From: Anisakis pegreffii
Lineage: Eukaryota > Nematoda > Chromadorea > Rhabditida > Anisakidae
Direction of reading: 5' to 3'
Length of the DNA: 64,000 nucleotides
NCBI GenBank assembly: GCA_035041965.1
Contig: JAPYMA010001526.1
Span: 124,001-188,000 of the forward strand
Shown: positions 1 to 17,666 of the stretch, in pieces
Position numbering within the stretch: position 1 is the first letter of the stretch
Layout of the letters: the number at the start of each line of letters is the position of its first letter
The notes under the pieces: generated by a model
Databases searched by the model: none
What the model was told of the DNA's origin: nothing
The model's input: the letters and a program-made list of their open reading frames with translations, nothing else
Program-made: the position numbers and the translations under genes

Positions 1-461
1 CGTACTTTTACCTCCTAGGTCGTGCTATTATAAGAGCATATCTATTATTAGGCTTAAATACCGTTCATTGAATTTCATATACACTGTTATGGTACTTGAA
101 TAGAGTAATCAGAGCGATATTCTTTGTCTATTTCATGTTGTCAATGCATTGTGCTAGTTTATTGCAGATAATATTAATACTAACAGTAACCTAATCTAAA
201 TAATAAATGTTTTATATGGTGCGATGAGATTAAAAGGAGATCATCACATATGCACATTTATCGATCGTTGTGTCAAATCATATCAGCAGAATCAAATAAC
301 GGAAACGAGTCACATGAATAATCAATGGAACAATAAAGCAATGGCAGAATAGCATAGCGGTTACAGTGATGAAATGAGATAATAATGACTGATAACAGTA
401 TTGGTTACATGGCGTTATGTTGAATAATTTAAGGTGGTGTAACGCTTTTGAGATTTTGCGA

Positions 462-467
462 TTTATT
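462..467 (-). terminator. polyadenylation signal of alpha-tubulin
   Basis: AATAAA on the minus strand, about 190 nt past the alpha-tubulin stop codon. It is the first canonical hexamer I see downstream of the gene on this strand. Confidence 0.5.
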
Positions 468-655
468 CTGAAGGTGAGTGAAACGAGAGGATTGGCAGAC
501 CACGGGTTTTGTTGCAGGACGGATTTGGATTTTGAGAGGAATGCGGTGTGGCGGAATCAAGTTGGATAGAGGAAGAACATTTGAGTGGATGACGATACAG
601 GTATGCATAGCAGATAGACAGATTGGTGGACATCAGCCAGATAGAACTCTTCGTA

Positions 656-6236
<5,581 letters not shown>

Positions 6237-9200
6237 GTTGCCTTCGTCGCCTTCGTGAGACCAATTCGACACGACACTGAGCTCAGCTAAATCCGCTTTC
6301 GGGTTCCATTTATTCAGTCCTGTTTGCTTCTCTCACACCTCCTCCCCTCCCACCCTCAATCCCTCCCTTTCCTTTCTTTCTCCGAACCCTCTCATTTATT
6401 CACCATATTTGGTCAGAATCGTTCGTTGCTTAATAATAATCCTAGTTTGTCATTGGTTTATTTCTTTCTGAACATCGATATTGGATTGGCTGGCTGACAT
6501 ATGAGAGATATCGTGCAACTACAAGAGAAACAGAGAAGAAGATAAAAGCGAGAAATGGAACAAATGCTATGCAGTGGAAGATTAAGCTAGGCTTATTTTG
6601 ATTAGCTGCTGTTAATTGAGCTGATGGCTGCACAGAACAGGCTCGGCTAGGCGTTGGAGCAGGACCCAGGCTTTTGAAGGAGTGGAGTATGGATGAGGCA
6701 AATGCAAAGCAGAACATGTTATGCATTGAAGCTGAACATGACCGAAATAATACTTTGTTGCTTTGCATTATTTTCTTCGATTTCGTTCGAATGCAAGCAA
6801 TCACTATCAGATGAATATGCCTTAACCTCAAATATGAACATGAACTAAGAAGAATTGAGTGTATCAATAATACTGTTGCAGTGACAATATAAATACAAGA
6901 AATTAACTCTATAAAGGTTATCTCTTTAATACATTCATCAATATGCATACAAGTGGCTTATTCCTTTCTTTCTCTCTCTCAGTACTAAAACACTTACACA
7001 ATTGTAATCAAATCGCCTCGAGACATATCTAAATTGGGCATGGATTTGGGCTTGGAACACATCTAGGACCATATCAAATTACACGAAATGAGGGGAAGGG
7101 GTTTAAATGAGCGAGTACGGTACTGGAAATATCATATGTATGAATATGAGACAGCATATCTCTAATGGATGATGAAACAATAGCAGCATTTTAGTGGAGA
7201 GGAATGGAATCGAGCTGAGTGCACAATACAAATATTGGCACGAATATCTACCTATCTCATATATCATGGTTTATTTGGGAATGGAATAATCGAGTGTAGT
7301 GCTGTTCGAATGAGGCTGAAGAAACCCTAAACCTCATATCCTATGTTTCGCATAGCCCGCTTGCATTAGATATCCATTCTTGCTGAAGAGTCCAACCCAA
7401 TCAGAAGTGGAGAAGATATTCCAGAAGCTGAAGGTTTCAGAGAGTGTTTTCGAGAGCTTTGCTAAATGTGATTCGTCCTATCTATGCACAGATTCTGGAC
7501 CTGCTCTCTGATCTGAGACTGCTTCGAGGAACATCTCTCTTATTTACTGTAATCATTGAACTACATCTCGAAAATCTATCGTCTGATCGGGTTTTCAATA
7601 TCAACGAATATTTCTGATTCAGAACTAACTTATTCGTTGTTTATGAAACCTGCTTAGCCGACTGGACGAGGTCCTTGTGGTGACTGTTACGGTTATGTTC
7701 ATTTATGAATCATGCTCTTAGTTATCCTTCTGATAAATACTCACAATCTCTAACTATCAGTGGAAAGTCGTTATTGTCAGTGATCGTGAAATATATCCTC
7801 ATCCAGTTTAATTTGCATCATTCTAAACAACACTTTGATCAATTTCTCCGATTCGTCTCCGATCAAGGTTAGAGCAAATGACTCGAGCAAATATGGTACT
7901 TCTCTCTTCAGCACACCGTTTTGCGGGTAATTCTGAACGAAATTCTTCGAATACTAAGCCTTTACTAAAGCTATGCCTTTTTTGTTGTATTGATTCAGCC
8001 GTTCACTATTTGGAGTGTTCTTTCACTGTTATAGCAACTCATTTGGGCAAGACGCTTGATTTTGTCGGATGCTTTTGATGACTTCATAGTTTATCACATA
8101 ATTAATTGCATTTCCAATGAAAAAGATGCCCTTCAATCCCTCAATAATGTGATCAGCTGGAACGATTGTAAAGGAAATGAATGAATATTGCGAAAATGCT
8201 GTTTTATGTGTTTGTGTGTGATTGAGTTTCATTATTTTCTCTTAACAGCAAATTAATTTAAAGTCTTTTTCTTATTTGTAAATGAATTTTTTGAATTACA
8301 AATTCTTTAATTTTTTCTGCAGTCCATCTCTTGAGTTGATTGTTTCGTTGACTTTTTTAAAAGTCAGATTTCGGTTTCTGTTTCTTCTTTTGTGTTCTTT
8401 TTGAGCAGGAGAAGAGAAAAAGTTTCGAATGAATTCATTTCGGAAATATTTATGTGAGTTCATCGCTCCATTTATCCTTCTGGAATGGTTGTTGTCTCAA
8501 ATGCTGCACACAACAAAACGCATTATCTCAAGAGAGTTTATTCGAGATGTCTGAGAAAAGCGATTCGATTCGTTCTGATGAATGGGTTCATTCCTCTCGC
8601 GGACCAACTTTTTAGCAATTTCGTTTCATTTTTATGTGAACATGCTAGAAGATGTGGCAAAAAAAAGTAAGAATCAATTTCTGACTCTTCTTGTTGCATT
8701 TATCTTTACTTTTGAGAGGCACTCAACGAACCCTTCAGTCGGGTTGACGATTCACACCTATAATTAAGGTTTGAGCGATTAAGGCTTGTTCAGATCATAA
8801 ACAAGAGTGGAACACTAAACTTTAGTTTCGTATTCAAGATAAAGCAAAACGGTAAGTCATATGCGAGCTTGAAAGAATTCGATTACTCGTTGTTTTTTTA
8901 CATGTTTCATTAAAATTGCATCAGTCCAAACTGAGAAACAAACCAACTAATCGTAGCATCATCGCTGCTAAATGTTCTCGCTCTGATCAGCGAATTAACT
9001 GCACACAGCTCTTTATTCACAGTTTATCACATCTCATGAACGTTTTATCCACTTCTGCGCCTGCAATTGCAATGCAAAATTCCAAAAATCGGCAAATTTC
9101 TTAACGAATATCAAATAAGTCCTAAAAGGAAATGGATAAATCCCACTTCGACTTCCACTCAATCGGATCTGATGGTGAAAATTCGAATAATTCTCAACTC

Positions 9201-10815
9201 ATTTTCAGATTTAGAAAGCACTTTTGGTGGGGTAAATGAACAAATTTTTGGAATGAATTCGGTATTCAGTTGATCGTTCATTAAAAATAATGTGGAAAAT
9301 GATTGCACAATGTATGGAAAATCGTGCATTAATTTACATTATTTTTTTGAAGCAATAATTGCTCTTCTTAAGAGGTTTCTTGACTTGAAATGTGAGGAAT
9401 ACGGAGTGAAAGATGAGTGTAACAAAGAATCAAAGAAAGTAAACTGTTCAGAGGGACAGAGAAGGAAGAAATTTATTTTAACGATGCATCCGATTCGTCG
9501 ATACTTCTAATGAAATGCAAACAACATCGAATGGGTAATGGGTATTTTGTTTTATTTGATATTGAACGTTAAAAAATACCAGCAAACACCATTTATTAAT
9601 ATAGAGAAATGTTTTTACAAGGATAATGATTCGATATATTCAGCAGGCTGATTCGTATTCTTTTTCTTTGTTCGCAAACAATTTCATTCCATCCACCTTC
9701 ATTCGCTTCTTATTTCAGGTTTTTCTGCCGAAGCATTCCTCATCTGTTGATGTTGTTGCCCTTCTGAGGAGAGTCACTGACAAAAAATAAGTATTTTCAT
9801 TGGTTTCACGTAAACAAATGGATAAGAATGTGTTTATGTGGAATGTGCTCAACGTTACGTTGAGACATGGATAGAAAGTATATCGTTTGAGCGTACTTCG
9901 ACGGTAACTTGAAGGTAATTGGAGCAATGTCTTAGCTTCAGTTTGAGGAATGTCATGATGATGACGCATAGAAGATGAAGTATACTTCAATTCAATTTTG
10001 CTCAAATGGACCTATATTTATCATTCAATGTAACAACATCGCGCGCGTAGCTATAAAGCATATTAAGATGGTATATTATTGATAGATAATTAAGAGAATT
10101 CATAGAAAACAACTTTTCAAGTATCATGAATATCAATGAATAGTAAATTTGGTCTCGACTCACGCATTTGCTTATTGATAGTTTTCTTTGGGCATGCACA
10201 TATATCTCTTTCAAGCACATCGGCATCTGCATTAGCGTTATTTCATTTGCGAATTTCATTAATTTTCATTTCACTTTTCATTCGCAAATCGATCAACCAC
10301 AAAGCGATGTCATGTGCAAACGAATGTAACTCGATCTGTATAATACGCCCAAATAAAATATTAAAAGCGACTATCAAATGTTGCTAAAAGTGCATCGAAT
10401 ATAAATTCATCTCTCCGTTCCAAAGCTATCTTCTCAAATTCACAGTAAAACCCTTTTTCGAGCAAACCTCATTTTAAGACATCGACTCATTGTTTATGTG
10501 CGACGATTTTCTTCCCCTTCAACACATCACTCAGAACCGAATGCATTCGTGAACACTCAATGTTACAATGTTCGCAGTGAATTTATAGTCTTAAGGGGGA
10601 CAATCCCACTCAAACGACGGCACTGAGTTGAAGCTCATCTCACTTTACAAGCAGAAAAAATCGATTTGAAAAAATGATTGGAGAAATAAAAGAAGAGATT
10701 TATTGAAATTGCTCTATGATATGACGTATAATGTAAGGACTCAGAACTGCGGCAAAGCGGCATAAGGGATACTTTCATTCATCGACACAAAACGTCAACA
10801 CTTATTTGAAATATA
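6237..10815. other. intergenic, no recognisable gene
   Basis: About 4.6 kb upstream of alpha-tubulin and downstream of TRAIP. Open frames here are short, lack conserved motifs and do not join through splice sites in phase. A pyrimidine-rich stretch near 6335-6400 may belong to the alpha-tubulin promoter or leader. Nothing else recognised. Confidence 0.6.
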
Positions 10816-10821
10816 TTTATT
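10816..10821 (-). terminator. polyadenylation signal of TRAIP
   Basis: AATAAA on the minus strand, about 60 nt past the TRAIP stop codon, which is close to the expected spacing. Confidence 0.6.
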
Positions 10822-10881
10822 TACAGAAATATTGCACAACACGAAATACGCAGGTGAGTTATGAGTTATCATATCGATAAG

Positions 10882-13276
10882 TTAATCACTATCGATTAAA
10901 ATCGTGTCATTATGATCTGCGGCACCGATCGACTTCTTAGTGACAGCATTGGAAGAAATGGACGGAAGTGGACGAGAGTTCTGATTCGGATTCGACTGAG
11001 GTTGGCGGAAGAAACTTGTGATGCGTGCTTGAGGAGGTTTGCTGGTGAGCATACTCTTGGGACGATTTGTATCAGTTGGTCGATGAAGGTTGGTTTGGAT
11101 GGATGAGGCAGATTTGATCCTCTTGATGTGAGTATTTTCAGACGAGAAAGGTAACTTCCTCCTCGTGCCTTTCTGTTCTGCTTCCAAAGACAACAAAACA
11201 CGTTTCATCACATCTTTCGGCACTTTTGGACTTGATATGTTCTCAACATTTTCTTTTTCATTTCCTCTCTGTTTTGGCGTATCCCTTTCATCCTCCACTC
11301 GACAATCGTCCACCTTGCTAAAATTTCAAACTCTGAAGATTTCTAATTCTATGCTGGTGAAAATATTTTGTAGCATTGAATAAATGAATCACGAAACAAG
11401 CAGAGCAATAATAATTAATAAGTGATAACGAGTACAAGCAATAAAACACCTTGTCGATGGTTGAGGACTGTCATCGAAAAGGAACGCCATGAAACGTTTA
11501 TCCTTATTTTGATTCTGCTGATCCCGATTCTGACTATCATTTAGTTTTTTAAAGGGGTTTTTCGAACAAGGAGGCTGATTACGTGCTCGATACGCAGAAG
11601 CGATTAGACTTTCAGGGAATTCTTTTGATTCATTCAACGCGAATCCATAAGAGACACGTCTATCTGGACTGAAATTCACACATTTAAAATACTCACATCG
11701 AATATTTCGATCGAATTTAGGAAAGTTTTCATAATTCTGTTAGAATCCTCCTTCCACAATTCTACTGAATTCATCATTTGGAATGAATTTTTCGCTGATA
11801 ATTTTTAATTTACAATATCTTACATACTTCTATTATTTATCGCTACATTATGATCATGAATGTATCGAAAATGAGCAAATTAAAGACGAACAATTCATAC
11901 AAACCTATACATGAGTACGGGTTGAAGTCTGCTATCGTTAAGCTTCTCATTCATATTGTTACCGCATAAGGCCAAAACTTCGTCTCTGAGAGCAACGTTC
12001 AAAGCTTGATGCGAATTCAACTGAGATTAAATACAGTTACATATATATTATTGTTCTGATTAATATTATGACAAGATGAATACGAATCCGTTATTACCTT
12101 CATATTGAGATCAATAACCTTCTTTTTCGTCACATCCCATTGCGCTTCAACCTTTTTGAGATTTCTCTTTGTTTTGTGCAGTTCTCTGAATCATTTAATT
12201 GACCTCACCTTCGATACTTATTTGATAAAACTGAATGGAAATGGAATGAATAATAAAAAGTGACAAAATTACAGCAACCTCTAATGTCATACCTCCTTAA
12301 AATATCCAAAAATTTCGTCGCATCCGGTTGAGCGTTATCACCGATTAAGTCATCGATTAGTTCCAGTACATTTGCTTCGGGTGTCGTACCAGTTAATGTT
12401 TTATACCTAGTAATCAGAAAACATTATTTTTTGAAACTTTTGGAATGTCGCATGGAAATTTCCCAATTTGACAAAATTCTGGAGAATTGATTGGAGTTTT
12501 CAAACGAATTTTTCGATAAAAATGAGAAAATAAAACAAACAAATCGGATGCTTTAAGTCGACTTTCGTACTGCTCAATTTTCTTCTGTAAAAGCTGTTGA
12601 TCCTGCAGCATCATCTCTAACACTTGCGTCGTTTTTAGTTGTAATTCTTGTCTTTTCGTCTTTTCTCTTTCTCGTTCATACTGAAATTTTATTCACTTAT
12701 TCATTGCTGTTATCATTGGTAGTTTCATTGAATATCAACTCACCAATGCCTTATACCTTTCTTTGGCCTTCGCCGATTTCTGTACTTCAGCTTGCGCTTT
12801 CGAATAATTCTCTCTTAAAAGATTTGATTCGATCTCAGCCCTCTCCAACTGAAACTTGTAAATTTAATGTATTATCGTATTGATGATGATATTCAGATGA
12901 CGATAATAACGACTGTAATGGTCGAATGATAATTCCAACCTTTACAGCTAGGTCATTGGATGGATCGCTGGACGAACCCAGAGACTGCGTTGGATCACCA
13001 TTATGGAAAAACAACTGCTTGACCATAAAACGCTCAGCTGTTCGTTCACGGCATTCTGGACAAGTCTTAGAAGTCTGCAATTACCCATTCGTTCATTATT
13101 ATTACTGTTATTATTACTACTGTTATTATCAGTATTCTATCGTAATCAAATGTTACCTGTAACCACTGAAGAATGCACTGATAATGGAATGTATGACCGC
13201 AGTGCAATGCGGATATCTGAGAGGATATGAACGGTGACAAACATATTGGACAACTACCGAGTAGTGATGAAGACAT
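10882..13276 (-). CDS. TRAIP: TRAIP-like RING E3 ubiquitin ligase, 490 aa
   Basis: Likely nuclear RING-type E3 ligase related to TRAIP (TRAF-interacting protein; Drosophila NOPO), which in animals ubiquitylates the replicative helicase during replication stress and mitosis. Nine exons, all in phase: 13276-13157, 13074-12940, 12848-12744, 12680-12541, 12406-12293, 12185-12098, 12020-11905, 11668-11450, 11317-10882. The RING is N-terminal (residues about 8-50): CPIC, then HCGHTFHYQCILQWL, then CPECR. A long basic/glutamine-rich coiled coil follows (residues about 85-230). Near the C-terminus QARITSFF matches the PCNA-interacting (PIP) box QxxIxxFF, which animal TRAIPs also carry there. Length is close to human TRAIP (469 aa). 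The fourth-exon donor at 12541 is weak and was chosen because it is the one that restores frame. The RING plus coiled coil plus terminal PIP box makes the family assignment strong. Confidence 0.92.
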
Positions 13277-13432
13277 TCGCTGAGTTTGTTAACAAATCTG
13301 TAACACATCAACTATCATTCAGTGCTTTTGTTCACAAATCCAATGAATATCCGTGTCGCGACTAGCGCGAATAGCTAGCATATAATGATACTCAAAACAA
13401 GATAAGCAAATAAGAGAGGACAGATAGTATAC

Positions 13433-13638
13433 TGGTGTAACGCTGGGCTTTGAGGATCCGATCTGTTCAGAGGGCGTGAGTTCGATTCCCTGTCGGTCGA
13501 AATTCTTTGACAAAAGTTTGATCTGTTCAGAGGGCGTGAGTTCGATTCCCTGTCGGTCGAAATTCTTTGACAAAAGTTTGATCTGTTCAGAGGGCGTGAG
13601 TTCGATTCCTGTCGGTCGAAATTCTTTGACAAAAGTTT
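13433..13638 (+). repeat. tRNA-like head followed by three tandem 60-bp units
   Basis: Three tandem copies (13460-13519, 13520-13579, 13580-13638), the third lacking one base. Each unit contains AGTTCGATTCCC, which fits the Pol III B-box (T-arm) consensus. The sequence before the first unit, around CTGGTGTAACGCTGGG, resembles an A-box (D-arm). This suggests a tRNA-derived, SINE-like fragment whose B-box part was amplified. No complete tRNA cloverleaf can be folded by eye, so I do not call it a tRNA gene. Confidence 0.6.
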
Positions 13639-13745
13639 GATCTGATTAATGAGATAAACAATAGAATATCTCAATTTAAGAAATATTCAATAAATCTTAC
13701 GATTCAAAAAATTCAAAATCGTTAGTTTCCACAATCCGAATTCCA

Positions 13746-14067
13746 TCACTCGGCGAACTGTCGCTTCGTTCGTATTTGGCGAACTGTCAGAGCATTTCTA
13801 CTGCGCACATCCTCTGTGAATTATGCACAGTGCGGGTGAGTGTTAAAGGCGAATGACTTTTACTAATTTACGCAAAAACCAAAATGAATCTGTAAAATTC
13901 ACCCGAAAAAATGCAACTCACCCGGCAAATCTGTAAAATTCAACCTTACTAGAACTCACCCGTTTTCGCTGAGTTGCCACACGAACTGGCTGAGTTGCCA
14001 CTACAGCCCACCCACCTACAGAAGACCCATCAAACTTTCATTGGAAATTATTTATTCATTAAGATGT
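13746..14067 (+). repeat. dispersed repeat, copy 1 (pairs with 55717-56045)
   Basis: About 320 bp alignable by eye in the same orientation to 55717-56045, with long identical runs such as ATGCAACTCACCCGGCAAAT and GAGTTGCCACACGAACT. It contains short internal repeats (GAGTTGCCAC twice, CACCCG several times). No coding frame is shared. Ends are approximate. Probably a non-autonomous interspersed element. Confidence 0.8.
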
Positions 14068-14097
14068 CAATTATTTAATGAGATTTCGGCAAACTGA

Positions 14098-14275
14098 GAG
14101 TGAAGAAATTAAAAAATAAAAAATGAAAAAAAGAAAAAATATATACCAAAAAAAATTTAAAAAATTAAGGAATGAAAATTAAAGATTAAAAAAATATGAA
14201 GAAAAAAATTTTAAAAATTTAAGAACGAAAAAATTATGAAAAAGATTCAGCGAAAAAAAATAAAAATATGAAGAA
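14098..14275. repeat. A-rich low-complexity tract
   Basis: Nearly pure A/T/G plus-strand sequence rich in AAAAA runs, directly after dispersed repeat copy 1. It could be that element's degenerate tail or simple sequence. No gene. Confidence 0.7.
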
Positions 14276-15217
14276 AGAACCGGAAGTAACATTCTAGGAG
14301 TGTTCATAGCGAGGATTATTATTAATCGATTATCAATCTGTTTCAGAATTGGAATGTAATATTCGGGATAAGATATGATATCCGTGATTTTTCGAAAATG
14401 CTCCGTTTGTTCTTAGATTTAAATAAATCTCCGAGTTTCCTGAATCCCTCACCTACAATAAAAGTGATTATTTCTATTGGATTACTGTAATTGGAAGAAT
14501 AGTTGTAATAATGAAAGGTTATTAATATTGCAAGTGAGTAATTGAAATGAGTAAAACACAACGCAATGATGTTCGATAAAAAGTTTATTAATTAACATAT
14601 ATAATTAATTGTTAAGTCAATAAACTTAGAATTTCAAACACCCAGTTTTATATTATCAACAAGGACATATGACTTAAAGATTAATCAATACCACAGATGA
14701 GATCGAAGCAAACTCTAATCGTAATAGTTATTTCACCGGATGAACGGATATATGAGTGAGGATATCGCGAGTCTGTCGTTCAACATCTCGCAGATCATCC
14801 GTTTTACAATGGCACGACCAGTTTTTGTAAGGCGAGACAAATTCAAAAACAAATAAACTTTCTGAACAACATAACAACCTATAAAACGAAATGAAATTCT
14901 GCTACTTTTCTAAATTTTTCATCAATTCTCGAAAATTTTATTCCTTAAAATAATTTCTATGGACATACTGCCAGGGATTGCTGGAAGACGCTGTAATTTC
15001 TGAGAGCTGAAAGTGCGTTAAATGACCAGAATTGGTATGAACAATGATTCATTTTTCCAAAAATCAATATCGCACAGTTCACTTACAGAAAAGCGCAATA
15101 CAACAAGTTTAACAAATGAATAATCCACTGAAAGTTCTAACAAAAAGTTCAATATGAACAAATAAACGATTTACAAGTTACTGATTAAGGTATTGAAGCA
15201 ATGAGAAAAGAGATCGA
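14276..15217. other. intergenic, no recognisable gene
   Basis: AT-rich sequence between dispersed repeat copy 1 and the 3' end of the sphingomyelin synthase gene. No reading frame with recognisable motifs. Confidence 0.6.
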
Positions 15218-17666
15218 TTAAACAGATAGATTATTAAAACACGATATTTGTTTAGTATTATAACTGTTAATACTATTATTAATATTAGTGCAGTTATTCT
15301 TATTTTTACAAGCAACAGTAATACTACAATTATTATTATTGACATGAACAGATGAAAGAAAGCACGGACAAAAGTTACTTCTCGATGGATCACCCCACCA
15401 TTTGTAAAATCTTGCTATCAGTGGAATCTGAATCCGATTCTCCAACCTGTAAACTTTTAAATTAAATGACAACAGCAATGAATAAAATATTAGGTCTAGT
15501 AGAAAGTTCTCGGGCAGCTACGCTGGCAAACTGATATAATGAAACATTGCGTTTCATTGTAGAGTTTTTGTATCTAGTGTTATACGTCCTTTTGTAGCCC
15601 ATTTTCTGCGCTATCCGAATATACCCATACTTGGTCTTCATTCTTTTAATTTGGAGACTTTAGGAGCATTGAATCAGAGCTATAGATAAGATGATAATTC
15701 ACGGAATTATGCTTTATGAATTCAAACTTGGTCGTTCGAGCAGGGAGGTGACGGCTAATATCAACAATGCATTTGGGGAGGGAACCGCTTCCAAATCTAC
15801 AGTTGGGGATTGACTCAAGAAGTTTGCTGTCAGAGGAATAAATCTCGAAGTTGAACCGAGGTCAGGTCACACTTCAGACCTCAACAACAACGAATTGAAA
15901 AAGGTGGTGGAGTCAGACCCCGCTTATTCTCAGGCACAGGTGGCGGACCAACTTGGTAACTACCAAAGAACTATCTCAATCCACTTACGACAGATGAGGA
16001 AGGCCAAGAAGTTGGATCGCTGAGTTCCACATAATAAATGCATTTACATAAACAACACTACCTATTAGGAGTTGTATTCTGTTCCAGCCAAGCCACCACT
16101 CGAATGAGGAATAAATGTCGCATCATGGAACTCTCCCGCTCTCGTGTTGTTTCAATCTCAGCAAATGCGTGGTACAGACTGAAATGTTCATTTGCTTGAG
16201 GTTAATGATGAGCAATAACTTAAGGATATTCCCATCAGCAGTAATAAAACAAAACTAACGTGAAAACGCCATTCGATAGCCAATATGCAAAAATGACATC
16301 GATGGTGTAATGCGTCCGACTGATTATCATACAAATCATTCCTATGCATGCCAGTATCCACGGTATATATCTACAATTAGTCATATGTAATTGATGATAA
16401 AGGCCAAAACAACAAAAGAATAAGCACCTCAACGGTCTGATGGAATCAGGAAGGTAGTAGGAGATGGTCAATGCACTGGTCACCATCGATATTGTATGAC
16501 CCGAGAAGAGCAAATCACCACACAGCATTTTCGCGTTCACATCCTTAAATTTCTATTGGTATTGCTTATTGATCGCACCTTATTGATATGAACATCACTG
16601 CTTGAACTGATCGTCACCAAAAGCAAATCTATGACCGTTTTCAATCAAAATGCATGTACACAAACATATTCAAATACCTGGAAGCCGAATTTATAAGCCT
16701 GCTCTAGAATTCGCAACGCAAACAAATCCCAGCTGATAATAGACTGATTTAACTTAGCACGACATTGCGAGTCATTATCAACGTAACCGGAGGGGAGTTG
16801 GGTGCAGAGCAGTGATACGGTTCGCATTGAATACAGACATGCTGAAATTGGGATGGCAATTCAGTCGGTTTAATCGTTGAGCTCGAAAATTGACTTTTGA
16901 TATCACTATTGTTATTATCACTGCTATCGTTACACTGAATTGCATGGACCCGATTAGAAATCGAAATGAGTGGACGTCATCGATACTTAAATTCACGGCG
17001 ATGCTTGAATGAACGATGCAAATTCTCGATCAGCTGAATAAATATGGAATCAATCGGTTGATTCATCATCGTCATTCAACAATCAATTATTGACTCGTAT
17101 CTAAACAACTCGTAATAAATCACTGAACTAACCGACAATGAAAAAAGTCCTTCTAAGAATAACGACCCGCTCGCGATGGCACACCACCAGAGTTATCAGA
17201 AATATCACACACAACATCACCATACTATCACCTACTTTCAAGGCCCATGTCTGCTCAGGTATCACCGCGAATACTACATCCGGTAACGCCTCTCTGAATT
17301 TGTTACAGTTTAACTTTATGCTAACAACAAATAAAATAACAGTAACATTTATGATAATCATAAGTTTAAAATAATTTCTCCCACTAACCTCCCAACAAAA
17401 TCGTGAATATAAGCGAGTGCGGCCAAATTGCTGAATGCAGCCAAAACGAGGAATAAGATGGCGAAGCAGAGTCTGCATGCCTCGTGGGATTCATGTGAAC
17501 GGGATATGACATAAGGATTGCTCATAGCGATTCTTTTCAACGGGTGTTGCTCGTGATCTAAATCTAGATCTAGTTCGATATTGCGGTGATCGGATGAGTC
17601 TGAACTCAATGATCTTCGTATAATCACGCCGATTGGCTTTGATCCGGATTTTGATGGTGATGACAA
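15218..17666 (-). CDS. sms: sphingomyelin synthase family protein (5' end incomplete)
   Basis: Multi-pass Golgi/plasma-membrane enzyme that moves phosphocholine from phosphatidylcholine to ceramide, giving sphingomyelin and diacylglycerol. Exons: 17666-17389, 17293-17133, 16841-16678, 16543-16428, 16370-16260, 16178-16062, 15446-15218; 1176 nt in one frame. The two catalytic blocks of the family are intact: CGDLLFSGHT and SRTHYTIDVIFAYW, giving the His-His-Asp triad. RTVSLLCTQLPSGY and several hydrophobic spans also match. The frame enters the 17666 exon through a splice acceptor (CAG at 17667-17669), so an upstream exon with the true ATG is missing from this model. The last exon ends in an Asn/Ser/Cys-rich tail that may be lineage-specific or mis-modelled. 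The final intron holds a mariner fragment. A related phosphocholine- or phosphoethanolamine-ceramide transferase specificity cannot be excluded. Confidence 0.9.
15490..16032 (+). pseudogene. mariner transposase fragment, 5' end only
   Basis: A mariner-like end (TTAGGTCTAGTAGAAAGTTC) is followed from about 15690 by a frame matching the N-terminal helix-turn-helix half of mariner/SETMAR transposases: LYEFKLGRSSREVTANINNA, then NAFGEGTASKSTVGD, EPRSGHTSDLNNNELKKVVE, and RKAKKLDR before VPH. Two stops interrupt it, both TGA where the family has Trp. The DDD catalytic half and the right end are absent. It sits antisense in the last intron of the sphingomyelin synthase gene and cannot move by itself. 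Confidence 0.85.

Noticed and set aside
6442..6948. 168-codon minus-strand open frame with hydrophobic ends
   Set aside because: No domain, no in-phase splice partners, composition like surrounding AT-rich DNA. Probably chance.
13433..13520. Possible tRNA gene
   Set aside because: B-box present, but no acceptor-stem pairing or complete cloverleaf could be made, and the B-box part is tandemly repeated. Listed as a tRNA-like repeat instead.
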